A stretch of 64,000 bases of DNA from JAWXBM01 sp034440115 (GTDB taxonomy: Bacteria > Pseudomonadota > Gammaproteobacteria > Xanthomonadales > SZUA-36): assembly GCA_034440115.1 (NCBI GenBank), contig JAWXBM010000107.1:1-64000 (forward strand), written 5' to 3'. Shown here piece by piece: positions 26,854-34,926 of this stretch (positions within the stretch are counted from its first letter, which is position 1; every line of letters starts with the position of its first letter). The notes beneath the pieces were generated by a model. That model saw nothing but the letters and a program-made list of their open reading frames with translations. It was not told where the DNA came from and searched no databases. Made by a program: the position numbers and the translations under genes.

Positions 26854-27716
26854 ACAAGACAATAATTTTGATAGCGGTGGTGATACTTGGGATTCTGGGT
26901 CTGTCCAGCATGTTCGTTGTGTCTGAAACTGAGTATGCGATAAAATTTCAATTGGGCCGCATAGTGAAAGCAGACTATCAGCCTGGCCTGCATTTCAAGT
27001 TGCCGTTTGTGAACAATGTGCGCAAGTTTGACCGGCGCATACTGACCCTGGATACGCCCTCTGAATTGATGCTGACTTCCGAACAGAAATTCGTCAACGT
27101 GGATTCTTTCGTCAAGTGGCAGATCAAAGACGTATCCAAGTTCTACATCTCGACTGAAGGTATGGAGTTACGTGCGCTCAATCGCCTGGAACAGATCATC
27201 AAGGACAGGATGCGGGCACAGATTGCCAGCAAAACCCTGGTTGAAGTGGTGTCGCAGGAACGTGTGAACATCATGCGCGGTATCCAGGAAGCCGCCAGCA
27301 TCGCCACCGGCGATGAGTTCGGCATCGAAGTTCTGGATGTGCGTATCAAGTCGATTGAACTACCTGAAGACGTGCGTGAATCGGTATTCCGCCGCATGGC
27401 CACTGATCGGCAGAAAGAGGCCAATCTGTTGCGCTCCCAGGGTCGCGAAGAGGCTCAGGCCATAACCGCCAATGCAGATCGGGAAGTGCAGGTCTTGCTG
27501 GCTGAAGCCGAGCGGGATGGCCAAACCATGCGCGGTGAAGGCGATGCGCGTGCGACCGAGCTTTATTCCAAGTCCTATGGAGCAGATGAAGAATTCTATG
27601 CCTTCTATCGCAGCCTGGAGGCTTACACCAAGGCCTTTGGTGGCAACCAGGATGTGATGGTGCTGGACAAATCGTCGGAGTTTTTCAATTATTTTGGCAA
27701 CGAGTCGATTCAGTAA
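26850..27716 (+). CDS. hflC: Membrane protease modulator HflC
   Basis: A 288-residue SPFH/band-7 partner of HflK. One N-terminal membrane segment (about 4-24) with the bulk facing the periplasm, then VSETEYAIKFQLGRIVKADY and the long helix with RREGEEAQ-like repeats (LRSQGREEAQAITANADREV). The start ATG is within the ATGA overlap with hflK, so equal synthesis of the two subunits is expected. A 13-bp tandem duplication (GATTCAGTAAGCT / GATTCAGTAAGCA, 27707-27732) covers the stop codon; it does not change the protein. Confidence 0.96.
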   Translation: MNKTIILIAVVILGILGLSSMFVVSETEYAIKFQLGRIVKADYQPGLHFKLPFVNNVRKFDRRILTLDTPSELMLTSEQKFVNVDSFVKWQIKDVSKFYISTEGMELRALNRLEQIIKDRMRAQIASKTLVEVVSQERVNIMRGIQEAASIATGDEFGIEVLDVRIKSIELPEDVRESVFRRMATDRQKEANLLRSQGREEAQAITANADREVQVLLAEAERDGQTMRGEGDARATELYSKSYGADEEFYAFYRSLEAYTKAFGGNQDVMVLDKSSEFFNYFGNESIQ

Positions 27717-27751
27717 GCTGATTCAGTAAGCACAGATAGGGGCTGAAGTCC

Positions 27752-27937
27752 ATGATGCAGGACCTGCTGAGCGCGTTTGCCTTGTTGCTGATCATTGAAG
27801 GTTTGATGCCAGGCATTGCACCAGCAGCCTGGCAGAAATACCTGGCAGAAATCATTCGCATGAATCCGAAAACGGTACGGGTTGCTGGTATCGTCAGCAT
27901 GCTGGCGGGAGCCCTGCTGCTGCAATTTCTGCACTGA
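27752..27937 (+). CDS. yjeT: DUF2065 small inner-membrane protein (YjeT family)
   Basis: A 61-residue protein with two membrane helices (about 3-24 and 40-60) and the family pattern LIIEGLMPGIAPAAWQKYLA then VRVAGIVSMLAGALLLQFL. YjeT sits between hflC and purA in E. coli too. Function unknown in the family. The start may be either of two adjacent ATG codons (27752, 27755), with GGGGCTGAAG upstream. Confidence 0.92.
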   Translation: MMQDLLSAFALLLIIEGLMPGIAPAAWQKYLAEIIRMNPKTVRVAGIVSMLAGALLLQFLH

Positions 27938-28006
27938 TCCAATTCATAGAAAACTAACCCTCCTGCCGCATGGCTCGAGAAGAAATCATGAAGAAAGCTT
28001 ACTGGA

Positions 28007-29299
28007 ATGAATAAAAGCGTAGTGGTACTGGGTACCCAATGGGGTGATGAGGGCAAGGGCAAAATCGTTGATTTACTCAGCCACGATGCCGATGCTGTGG
28101 TGCGTTTTCAAGGCGGCCACAATGCCGGCCACACGCTGGTCATCGCGGGTGAGAAAACCGTTCTGCACCTGATACCGGCGGGCATTTTGCAGCCGGGAGT
28201 AGAGTGCCTGATTGGCAATGGTGTGGTGTTGTCTCTCAAGGCCTTGAAGAAAGAGATCGAAGTATTGGAGCTCCGCGGCCTGGATGTGCGCTCGCGCATT
28301 CGAATTTCCCCTGCGTGCGCCATCATCATGCCGTATCACGAGCTGCTGGATAAGGCGCGTGAACTGGCGCGTGGCGACAAGGCAATAGGAACCACGGGTC
28401 GCGGCATTGGACCGGCTTATGAGGACAAAGTCGCGAGGCGCGGTCTACGCACTTCCGATCTGCTCAAGCCTGCCAGTCTGCAGGACAAGATCGAACCGGT
28501 ATTGGATTTTCATAATTTCGTACTGCAGCAGCGCTTTGCTGTTGAGCCTTTGGGCCTGAAGCAGGTAACAGAAGAAGCCGTAGAGCTGGGTGCCTATTTC
28601 AGTCATATGGTAATCGATGTAAGCCGTCGCGTGCATGAACTGCGGGCCCAGGGTAAACGCATCATGTTCGAAGGTGCGCAGGGTAGCCTGCTGGATATCG
28701 ACCACGGCACCTATCCCTATGTAACCTCATCCAACACCACTATTGGCGGTGTTTGTACCGGCGCAGGCGTTGGTCCCAATGCCATCGATTATGTTTTGGG
28801 TATCACCAAGGCTTATACCACCCGCGTGGGCGGTGGCCCATTTCCCACCGAGCTGTTCGATGACAATGGCAAGCATATGGGTAAAAAGGGTGCTGAATTC
28901 GGTGCTACAACAGGCCGGGCGCGTCGCTGTGGCTGGCTGGATGCAGTTGCCTTGCGGCGCATGATCGAGCTCAATGGCGTGAGTGGATTATGTGTCACCA
29001 AGCTGGATGTGCTGGACGGGCTGGAAGAATTAAAAATCTGCACGGCCTATAAGCTGGACGGTGAGGTGCTGGATTCCATACCCATCGATGCAGATCGCTG
29101 GCAGGATATCGTGCCCATCTATGAAAGCTTTCCAGGCTGGTCTGAACCTACGGCTGGGACTACCGACATGGAGGCTTTGCCGCAGGCGGCGCGGAACTAC
29201 ATCGAAGCCATGGAGCGCCTGGTGGGCGCGCCGGCGCATATTATTTCTACTGGCCCAGAGCGCAACGAGAACATTATTCGTCAATATCCTTTTGCTTGA
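28007..29299 (+). CDS. purA: Adenylosuccinate synthetase
   Basis: A 430-residue enzyme that joins IMP and aspartate using GTP in AMP synthesis. The P-loop VVLGTQWGDEGKGKIVDLL, GGHNAGHTLVI, GTTGRGIGPAYEDKVARRG, FEGAQGSLLDIDHGTYPYVT and SSNTTIGGVCTGAG are all present. It follows yjeT by 69 bases and begins the family at its usual MNKSVVVLG. Normal length and no anomalies. Confidence 0.98.
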   Translation: MNKSVVVLGTQWGDEGKGKIVDLLSHDADAVVRFQGGHNAGHTLVIAGEKTVLHLIPAGILQPGVECLIGNGVVLSLKALKKEIEVLELRGLDVRSRIRISPACAIIMPYHELLDKARELARGDKAIGTTGRGIGPAYEDKVARRGLRTSDLLKPASLQDKIEPVLDFHNFVLQQRFAVEPLGLKQVTEEAVELGAYFSHMVIDVSRRVHELRAQGKRIMFEGAQGSLLDIDHGTYPYVTSSNTTIGGVCTGAGVGPNAIDYVLGITKAYTTRVGGGPFPTELFDDNGKHMGKKGAEFGATTGRARRCGWLDAVALRRMIELNGVSGLCVTKLDVLDGLEELKICTAYKLDGEVLDSIPIDADRWQDIVPIYESFPGWSEPTAGTTDMEALPQAARNYIEAMERLVGAPAHIISTGPERNENIIRQYPFA

Positions 29300-29370
29300 T
29301 AAAGTGACTTGCCTTGCTTGCACAGAGGTATAGAATTCAGTTATTCGAGTTCGTTTAAAGGAGGATGTAT

Positions 29371-29478
29371 ATGAGCAACAAGGAAATGAAGGTCAAGAAG
29401 GAAGCCAAGAAAAAGCCGGCTTTGACCATGAAAGAAAAGAAAGCGGTCAAGAATGCCAAGAAGGCTTCAAAAAAATAG
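29371..29478 (+). CDS. 35-residue lysine-rich small protein
   Basis: ATG at 29371 follows a near-perfect ribosome site (AAAGGAGG, 29357-29364, six bases away). The frame runs MSNKEMKVKKEAKKKP... and ends KKASKK followed by TAG; 15 of 35 residues are lysine. A strong Rho-independent terminator begins right after the stop, so this looks like a dedicated, well-translated short gene. The charge suggests binding to nucleic acid or the ribosome, but that is inference. I recall similar short KK-rich frames in marine gammaproteobacteria, without being able to check it. It is too short for standard ORF lists. Confidence 0.75.
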   Translation: MSNKEMKVKKEAKKKPALTMKEKKAVKNAKKASKK

Positions 29479-29483
29479 TAAAA

Positions 29484-29513
29484 AAAATGCCCCGCATGCG
29501 GGGCATTTTCACT
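29484..29513 (+). terminator. Rho-independent terminator, copy 1
   Basis: A 26-base perfect palindrome AAAATGCCCCGC/ATGCGGGGCATTTT (29484-29509, split here at the centre), starting six bases after the stop of the small lysine-rich gene and followed by CACTTTTT. The A/T flanks make it usable in both directions. It is duplicated at 30947-30985. Confidence 0.92.
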
Positions 29514-29585
29514 TTTTCTTCTTCTGTGCTCTGTTCTTACTGGTCACTGTCTGGTTCCCGGAACCTATCTTTACGTAACCATCAA

Positions 29586-29637
29586 TTCTGTCGACAGAAA
29601 ACGGTGAAACATGATCTAGTGTCCCTAGTCCTAGGAC
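29586..29637. promoter_or_regulatory. Two palindromes upstream of the HTH gene, candidate operators
   Basis: TTCTGTCGACAGAA (29586-29599) is a perfect 14-bp palindrome and GTCCTAGGAC (29628-29637) a perfect 10-bp palindrome, both in the short leader of the HTH/nucleotidyltransferase pair. A dyad in front of an HTH-encoding gene is the usual arrangement for autoregulation. No clear -35/-10 pair was found next to them. Confidence 0.5.
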
Positions 29638-29661
29638 AGAGGACGCGACGGTGAGGAGACC

Positions 29662-30240
29662 ATGAAAAGTCAGGATATATTTATATTGCTCAAGCTTGTG
29701 AGCTTGTCTCGGCGGGAGGAATCCGGCGCGATGCCGGCGGCAGTTGGCTCCGCTAATATAAACGCAGTCAGTGATTGCTATTCTGCCAGGGGGTTAGCGG
29801 CGACCTTGGGTATTAGTAAAACGGAAGTGAACGCTTCGATCAATCGTAGCATCGCCGTTGGTATGGCAAAACATGACCGAATAACGGGCCATCCCAAAGC
29901 GAATAGTCGCGCTCTTCTTGAATTCATTTGTCATGGCTTGAAGTATGTTTTTCCTGCCAAACCAGCAGAGATAGCCAGAGGTATCCCGACGGCCTTTGAA
30001 GCACCCGCATTAAAGGGCGCGCTTATGAGCGCCGGGGAATACATTTATGTCTGGCCCGATGCTAAAGGTAACGAGAAAGGTCAATCTGTTAGCCCTCTGT
30101 TTAAAAGCGTACCGGAGGCTGTAAAAAAGGACTCGCTGCTTTATGAGTATTTGGTATTAGTCGATGCCATACGTTTGGGGAACCCTCGTGAGTCGAAGCT
30201 TGCTATTAGCATGCTTGAAGATAGACTCAACTCCCCATGA
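29662..30240 (+). CDS. HTH protein paired with nucleotidyltransferase (putative antitoxin/regulator)
   Basis: A 192-residue protein. An N-terminal KSQDIFILLKL helix is followed by a helix-turn-helix (about residues 40-70, YSARGLAATLGISKTEVNAS) of winged, MarR-like type. The C-terminal half has a distinctive conserved-looking pattern: HGLKYVFPAKP, RGIPTAFEAP, YVWPDAKG, SPLFKSVPEA and YEYLVLVDAIRLG. I recall such proteins beside AbiEii-type nucleotidyltransferases; the role of the C-terminal half is unknown. GTGAGGAGACC precedes ATG. The stop overlaps the start of the next gene by four bases, so the two are co-translated. Direct toxin inhibition, autorepression or both are possible. Confidence 0.75.
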   Translation: MKSQDIFILLKLVSLSRREESGAMPAAVGSANINAVSDCYSARGLAATLGISKTEVNASINRSIAVGMAKHDRITGHPKANSRALLEFICHGLKYVFPAKPAEIARGIPTAFEAPALKGALMSAGEYIYVWPDAKGNEKGQSVSPLFKSVPEAVKKDSLLYEYLVLVDAIRLGNPRESKLAISMLEDRLNSP

Positions 30241-30944
30241 GCAGCGCCTGTGACCAGCTAGCAGGCATGATAGAAACGGTTGCCAGGGCTTTGGGTGATG
30301 ATCTTCTCAGAGAGGGGGCTTTTGTCGGTGGCTGTAAAACAGGCTTGCTGATTACCGATGAATTCATTAAGGAAGAGGTGCGTTACACCGATGATGTTGA
30401 TCTGATTATCAATGTTGTTGGTCATGCCCAGTGGGTCGTGTTTCAAGACCGGTTACGCGATAAAGGATTTCGGGAGTCCATGGAAGATGATGTTATCTGC
30501 CGCATGCGCCTTGGGGAGCTAAAAGTTGATTTCATGCCTGATGATGAAAAAATTTTGGGATTTAGCAACCGGTGGTATGAAGCCGCCCTGGAGTGTGCTC
30601 AAAATTATCAATTGAAGGATGATCTGACAATCAGGTTGCTGACACGGCCGTTTTTTGTAGCAACCAAGCTTGAAGCCTACCTTGGACGTGGCAATGACGA
30701 TCCTCTGGCCAGTCATGATCTTGAGGATATTCTCAATCTCGTCGATGGCCGGGAAGCGCTTGTCGCGGAGATTGCGGATGCTCATGCAGATGTCCGCGAC
30801 TACATAGCCGAACAAGTCAGTTTTCTGCTGGACCATAGAGACTTTGAATATGCCGTGCAGGGCATCGTGCGCGGCAGTCCGGGCCGGGAAGATTTGATCT
30901 TAGAGCGTCTTGAGGCGCTAAAGGCCATGAAAGGAAGCAATTAG
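30237..30944 (+). CDS. AbiEii-like nucleotidyltransferase (putative toxin)
   Basis: A 235-residue nucleotidyltransferase of the polymerase-beta fold. The active-site pieces are FVGGCKTGLLIT (G31-G32), TDDVDLIINV with D53-x-D55, and a third carboxylate candidate, D98 in LKVDFMPDDEKIL; GFSNRWYEAAL and the FFVATKLEAYLGRG lysine/arginine region fit the AbiEii/AbiGii and MenA group. Such enzymes in type IV-like toxin-antitoxin or abortive-infection systems add nucleotides to RNA or proteins. ATG overlaps the upstream gene by four bases. The gene ends three bases before a second copy of the 29484 terminator. Antitoxin-then-toxin order and tight coupling support a two-component system. Confidence 0.78.
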   Translation: MSSACDQLAGMIETVARALGDDLLREGAFVGGCKTGLLITDEFIKEEVRYTDDVDLIINVVGHAQWVVFQDRLRDKGFRESMEDDVICRMRLGELKVDFMPDDEKILGFSNRWYEAALECAQNYQLKDDLTIRLLTRPFFVATKLEAYLGRGNDDPLASHDLEDILNLVDGREALVAEIADAHADVRDYIAEQVSFLLDHRDFEYAVQGIVRGSPGREDLILERLEALKAMKGSN

Positions 30945-30946
30945 TT

Positions 30947-30985
30947 AAAAAAATGCCCCGCATGCGGGGCATTTTCACTTATTTT
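30947..30985 (+). terminator. Rho-independent terminator, copy 2 (duplicate of 29480-29525)
   Basis: AAAAAAATGCCCCGCATGCG and the rest of the hairpin plus CACTT are identical to copy 1; the following pyrimidine-rich stretch (TTCTTCTGTGC, GTTCTT) also matches with small differences over about 60 bases in all. It directly follows the nucleotidyltransferase stop and precedes tRNA-Leu on the other strand. Confidence 0.92.
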
Positions 30986-31045
30986 TCTTCTGTGCGTTCG
31001 TTCTTGTTATTAATCCTGCAACGGACCGCATTTCCCGCTTGAAAC

Positions 31046-31132
31046 TGGTGCCCAGAAGAGGACTTGAACCTCCACTACCTTGCGATAACTAGCACCTGAA
31101 GCTAGCGCGTCTACCAATTCCGCCATCTGGGC
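31046..31132 (-). tRNA. tRNA-Leu (anticodon CAG)
   Basis: An 87-base class II tRNA on the minus strand with encoded CCA (complement at 31046-31048). Acceptor stem GCCCAGA/TCTGGGC, a long variable arm, T arm GGTTCAAGTCC, and an anticodon stem CTAGC/GCTAG around loop TTCAGGT, giving CAG, which reads CUG. Long variable arm and discriminator A agree with leucine identity. Confidence 0.96.
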
Positions 31133-31208
31133 TTTAGAGGGCAGAGGCTTAGGGGAAACCTCTGCCCGGGGTGGTTCGAGGAAAGGGGGAACCTGCGAAC
31201 CGGTGCGT

Positions 31209-31237
31209 ACTTTAGTGATTCGCACCCTGACTGTCAA
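31209..31237 (-). promoter_or_regulatory. Promoter of tRNA-Leu
   Basis: On the minus strand TTGACA (31232-31237) is a perfect -35, then 17 bases, then TAAAGT (31209-31214) as -10. Transcription would begin near 31202, about 70 bases before the mature tRNA 5' end. Confidence 0.75.
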
Positions 31238-31312
31238 CCAATAAATAGGCTTATTACTATCTGATTTTCTGCTATTTTTTGAATACTTAAAGCAACCCGG
31301 AGTGCGTTGAGG

Positions 31313-31333
31313 CCTGATGAATCAGGCTACAAT
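31313..31333 (+). promoter_or_regulatory. Possible rnr promoter with internal dyad
   Basis: TACAAT (31328-31333) is a good -10 box 31 bases before the rnr ATG. The upstream TTGAGG would leave only a 15-base spacer, so the -35 is poor. A perfect small dyad CCTGAT/ATCAGG (31313-31326) lies between them and might be an operator. Confidence 0.4.
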
Positions 31334-31363
31334 GCGCTTCCCTGCACGAATTAGACCTGTTTC

Positions 31364-33529
31364 ATGAGTAAAGACCAGAAAAATACCCAAGATCAACATT
31401 CCGGCGGCCACATTGATGCCGAGGCGCCAGAGCGCCAGGACATACTGGATTTGCTCACCGATCAGGGGCGCCCATTAAAGCGCAAAGAGATCACTTCGCG
31501 CCTTGAAGTCGAGTCGCCGGATAGCCGGGAAATCCTTCGCCGCCGGCTAAAAGCCATGTTGCGTGATGGCCAGTTGGTGAAAAGCCGCAACAACAGCTAT
31601 GGCCTGCCGGAAAAAATGGACCTGGTGCGTGGTCGCATCAGCGCCCACAAGGATGGCTTTGGTTTCCTCATACTCGAGAGTGGTGATACCGATTTATACC
31701 TCTCGCCCCGGCAGATGAAGCAGGTACAGCATGGCGACCAGGTACTGGCCTGTGTTACCGGCGTGGATGATCGCGGCCGTCGTGAAGGTGCCATCACCGA
31801 AGTATTGCAACGCGCCCACCAGAAAATCGTCGGCCGTTTTGTGCGCGAAAGTGGCGTTTGCCTGGTGGTGCCGGATGATCCGCGCCTGACCCAGGACGTG
31901 TTGATTCCGCTGGATGATACCGCTGGAGCCAAGCCGGGGCAGGTGGTGGTGGCGTGGATCGTCGATCCTCCGTCAGAACACAAACCGCCGGTGGGCAAGG
32001 TGGTAGAAATACTGGGTGAAACCGGTGCTCCGGGTATGGCCACGGAAATCGCCATCCGTAATTTCAGTTTGCCGCATGAGTGGCCAGAAGGCGTTGAAGC
32101 GCAGGCCGAAGCGTATGGCTCCAGTGTGCCGGAAGAAATGAAAGACGGTCGGCGTGATCTGCGCGAACTGGCCTTGGTGACCATTGATGGCGAGGATGCG
32201 CGTGATTTTGACGACGCGGTCTTCGCCCAGCGGCGCAACAACGGCTGGCGCTTGGTCGTGGCCATTGCCGATGTCTCCAGCTATGTGCAAACCGACACCG
32301 CGCTGGATGAATCGGCGCTGGAGCGCGCTACTTCTGTGTATTTCCCTGGTCGGGTTATTCCCATGCTACCCGAAGCGCTGTCCAACGGTCTGTGTTCGCT
32401 GAATTCGGAAGTCGACCGGCTGTGCCTGGTTTGCGATATGTCTATCAATGAAGATGGCAAAGTCACGCGCTCCCGGTTTGATTCCGCCGTAATCAATTCC
32501 AAAGCCCGTCTCACCTACAACCAGGTGTGGAACTGGATTACCAGCGGCAAGGAAGAAATCCGGCCTGGGGCCAAAGAGGTTTCGCAATCCCTGCGAGACC
32601 TGTATAGCCTGTACAAGGCCATGCGCAAAGCACGCACCAAGCGCGGCGCGATTGATTTTGACAGTACCGAAGTGCGCTTTGTGTTCGATGAATCAGGCTC
32701 GGTGGCCGATATCCTGCCATATGAGCGCAACGATGCGCATATGCTGATCGAAGAATGCATGATCGCGGCCAATGTCGAGGCTGCCAACTTTTTGCAACAG
32801 AACGCCATTCCCGCGCCGTATCGCACGCATGAGCCGCCGCAGGAAGCCAAGATCGAAAACCTCGAGCAGTTCCTTAAAGGTTTGGGGATACGCAAAACCT
32901 GGAAGGAGCAACCCGAGCCACGCGATTTTGAAGCCATTGTGCAAAGCATCAAGGGCCGCGACGACGAAGCCCTGATCATGGCCATGTTGTTGCGCTCGCA
33001 AAGCATGGCGGTTTATCAAGCCAGCAACGGCGGGCATTTTGGTCTGGCCCTGGCGGCCTATGCGCACTTTACCTCGCCCATTCGGCGTTACCCGGATTTG
33101 CTGGTGCATAGAGCTATCCACCATGTGCTGCAACACCGCAGCGCCAAGGGTTATCGCTATAGCGAAAAAGATATGGTCAAGCTCAGTGAGCATTGTTCGT
33201 TTTGCTCGCGGCGCTCTGAGGAAGCCGAGCGTGATGTCAGTGAGCGTCTCAAGTGCGTTTTCATGGAGCGTCATATTGGTGATGAATTCCGCGGCCAGGT
33301 GACCGGCGTTACCTCGTTCGGCCTGTTCGTGGAGTTGTTGCAGAATCGTACCTCGGGGCTCATACACATCACCTCCTTGCCCAATGACTATTATCACTTT
33401 GATCCCATCTCGCATCGCCTCACCGGCGAGCGGGCGGGACGCGTTTTTCAATTGGCGCAACGTGTGAAGGTGAAGGTTGCCGGAGTCAATATCGATGATC
33501 GTAAAGTAGACTTCACCCTGGTCGAATAA
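31364..33529 (+). CDS. rnr: Ribonuclease R
   Basis: A 721-residue processive 3'-5' exoribonuclease that degrades structured RNA and works with tmRNA quality control. An N-terminal winged helix (DLLTDQGRPLKRKEITSRLE) and two cold-shock/OB domains precede the RNB catalytic domain (about 260-590), with TIDGEDARDFDDAVFA carrying the metal-binding aspartates, and a C-terminal S1 domain ending DDRKVDFTLVE. Compared with E. coli RNase R (about 813 residues) it lacks the lysine-rich C-terminal tail. AYAHFTSPIRRYPDLLVHR is the usual signature. rlmB follows after 12 bases, the conserved rnr-rlmB order. Confidence 0.97.
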   Translation: MSKDQKNTQDQHSGGHIDAEAPERQDILDLLTDQGRPLKRKEITSRLEVESPDSREILRRRLKAMLRDGQLVKSRNNSYGLPEKMDLVRGRISAHKDGFGFLILESGDTDLYLSPRQMKQVQHGDQVLACVTGVDDRGRREGAITEVLQRAHQKIVGRFVRESGVCLVVPDDPRLTQDVLIPLDDTAGAKPGQVVVAWIVDPPSEHKPPVGKVVEILGETGAPGMATEIAIRNFSLPHEWPEGVEAQAEAYGSSVPEEMKDGRRDLRELALVTIDGEDARDFDDAVFAQRRNNGWRLVVAIADVSSYVQTDTALDESALERATSVYFPGRVIPMLPEALSNGLCSLNSEVDRLCLVCDMSINEDGKVTRSRFDSAVINSKARLTYNQVWNWITSGKEEIRPGAKEVSQSLRDLYSLYKAMRKARTKRGAIDFDSTEVRFVFDESGSVADILPYERNDAHMLIEECMIAANVEAANFLQQNAIPAPYRTHEPPQEAKIENLEQFLKGLGIRKTWKEQPEPRDFEAIVQSIKGRDDEALIMAMLLRSQSMAVYQASNGGHFGLALAAYAHFTSPIRRYPDLLVHRAIHHVLQHRSAKGYRYSEKDMVKLSEHCSFCSRRSEEAERDVSERLKCVFMERHIGDEFRGQVTGVTSFGLFVELLQNRTSGLIHITSLPNDYYHFDPISHRLTGERAGRVFQLAQRVKVKVAGVNIDDRKVDFTLVE

Positions 33530-33541
33530 GGTTTTTGACGT

Positions 33542-34291
33542 ATGGCTGAAAAAAAACTGCAATGGCTGATCGGCATTCATCCCGTTTCTTCCGCGTTGGC
33601 ATCAGGCAAGCAGGGCATCAGCCGCTTGGTACTGGCCAAGGAAGCACACAATCCACGCGTGCTGGAACTGGAAGAGCTGGCACGCAAGCAAGGTATCAAA
33701 GTAGAGCGTAGCTCGCGCCGCGAGCTCGACCGCATCTCCGAGGGCGAACGGCATCAGGATGTGTTGGCAGAAGTTGCTGCCACCAATACCTGGGCCGAGT
33801 CGGATTTGCCGGCACTGCTCAATCGTATCGAAGGCACGCCGCTGATCCTGGTGCTGGACGGTGTACAGGACCCGCACAACCTCGGTGCCTGTTTGCGCAC
33901 CGCAGAGGCTGCTGGAGTGCATCTGGTCATCGTACCCAAGGACAAGTCAGCCAGTCTAACCCCTGTCGCGCGCCGGGCTGCAGCCGGGGCTGCAGAAGTG
34001 CTGGATATCGTGGTGATCACCAACCTGGCACGGGTGCTGCGATTATTGAAGGACAGCGGCATCTGGCTGGCCGGAGCAGCCGATGAGGCCGATCAGGAAA
34101 TTTACCAGGCTGATCTGAAAGGCCCCTTGGCTTTGGTGATGGGCAGCGAAGGCAAAGGTCTGCGCCGGCTTACCGTGGAGCTGTGTGATTTTCAGCTACG
34201 CATACCCATGGCAGGTTCGGTCAGCAGTCTGAATGTATCGGTAGCCACCGGGGTGTGCTTGTTTGAAATCATCCGTCAAAGAAGCGCTTGA
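33542..34291 (+). CDS. rlmB: 23S rRNA (guanosine-2251-2'-O)-methyltransferase
   Basis: A 249-residue SpoU/TrmH-family knotted methyltransferase. The N-terminal substrate-binding domain (QWLIGIHPVSSAL) is followed by the SPOUT domain: motif 1 VQDPHNLGACLRTAEAAGVH, motif 2 ALVMGSEGKGLRRLT, motif 3 IPMAGSVSSLNVSVATGV. It methylates the P-loop of 23S rRNA. It follows rnr by 12 bases; the ribosome site is weak but the order is conserved. Ends at 34291, four bases past a frame that contains the next gene. Confidence 0.96.
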   Translation: MAEKKLQWLIGIHPVSSALASGKQGISRLVLAKEAHNPRVLELEELARKQGIKVERSSRRELDRISEGERHQDVLAEVAATNTWAESDLPALLNRIEGTPLILVLDGVQDPHNLGACLRTAEAAGVHLVIVPKDKSASLTPVARRAAAGAAEVLDIVVITNLARVLRLLKDSGIWLAGAADEADQEIYQADLKGPLALVMGSEGKGLRRLTVELCDFQLRIPMAGSVSSLNVSVATGVCLFEIIRQRSA

Positions 34292-34326
34292 TCAGGCGAC
34301 TTTGTAGGCGGCTTGGGAGACGACTT

Positions 34327-34923
34327 ATGAGTTTGCATCACCATTTCGAAGTCCGTTTGCCGGCCTGGGTGGAGCCATTCATCGGCCATTGGCTGAACGG
34401 TGGAGGTCCCCCGCTGGATACGCTTGAGCATCGCATGTTGCTGGCCATTGCGCTGTCAGCAGAAAACGTCAAACAAAGCACCGGTGGACCTTTTGGTGCC
34501 ATTGTGGTGAGCCAAGAGACTGGCCATCTGGCTGGAATAGGCGTGAACCTGGTAACGGGCAGCGGCTTATCAGCCGCACACGCCGAGGTGGTGGCGCTTA
34601 GCCTGGCGCAACGTTCGGCAAAAAGCTGGGACCTGGGATCGACTGCACCCATGCAATTAATCAGTTCCTGTGAGCCCTGTGCCATGTGCCTGGGCGCTGT
34701 GCCCTGGTCGGGAGTAGCCAGTCTGGTTTGCGGAGCCGATTGCATCGATGCGGAATCAGCGGGCTTTGATGAAGGCGACAAACCACTCAACTGGACACAA
34801 AACCTTGCGGCTCGTGGCCTGGATGTCAAAGTCCATGTGCTGCGGCAGGAAGCCGCTCGAGTGTTGCAGGAGTATGCTGAGATGGCCGGTGAAATCTACA
34901 ACCCGACTCGTGGCCAGGAATAA
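34327..34923 (+). CDS. Nucleoside/guanine deaminase-like protein (CDA fold)
   Basis: A 198-residue zinc deaminase of the cytidine-deaminase-like fold. The zinc and proton-shuttle residues are in AAHAEVVALSLA and SCEPCAMCLGAV. This HAE plus PCxxC arrangement occurs in guanine deaminase and TadA; TadA usually carries more basic C-terminal residues, and the long N-terminal part here favours a free-base or nucleoside deaminase. ATG at 34327 has GGGAG about eight bases upstream; the longer frame starting at 34288 overlaps rlmB. The nitrilase gene follows four bases later, forming a pair that may share a nitrogen-salvage role. Confidence 0.85.
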   Translation: MSLHHHFEVRLPAWVEPFIGHWLNGGGPPLDTLEHRMLLAIALSAENVKQSTGGPFGAIVVSQETGHLAGIGVNLVTGSGLSAAHAEVVALSLAQRSAKSWDLGSTAPMQLISSCEPCAMCLGAVPWSGVASLVCGADCIDAESAGFDEGDKPLNWTQNLAARGLDVKVHVLRQEAARVLQEYAEMAGEIYNPTRGQE

Positions 34924-34926
34924 TTC

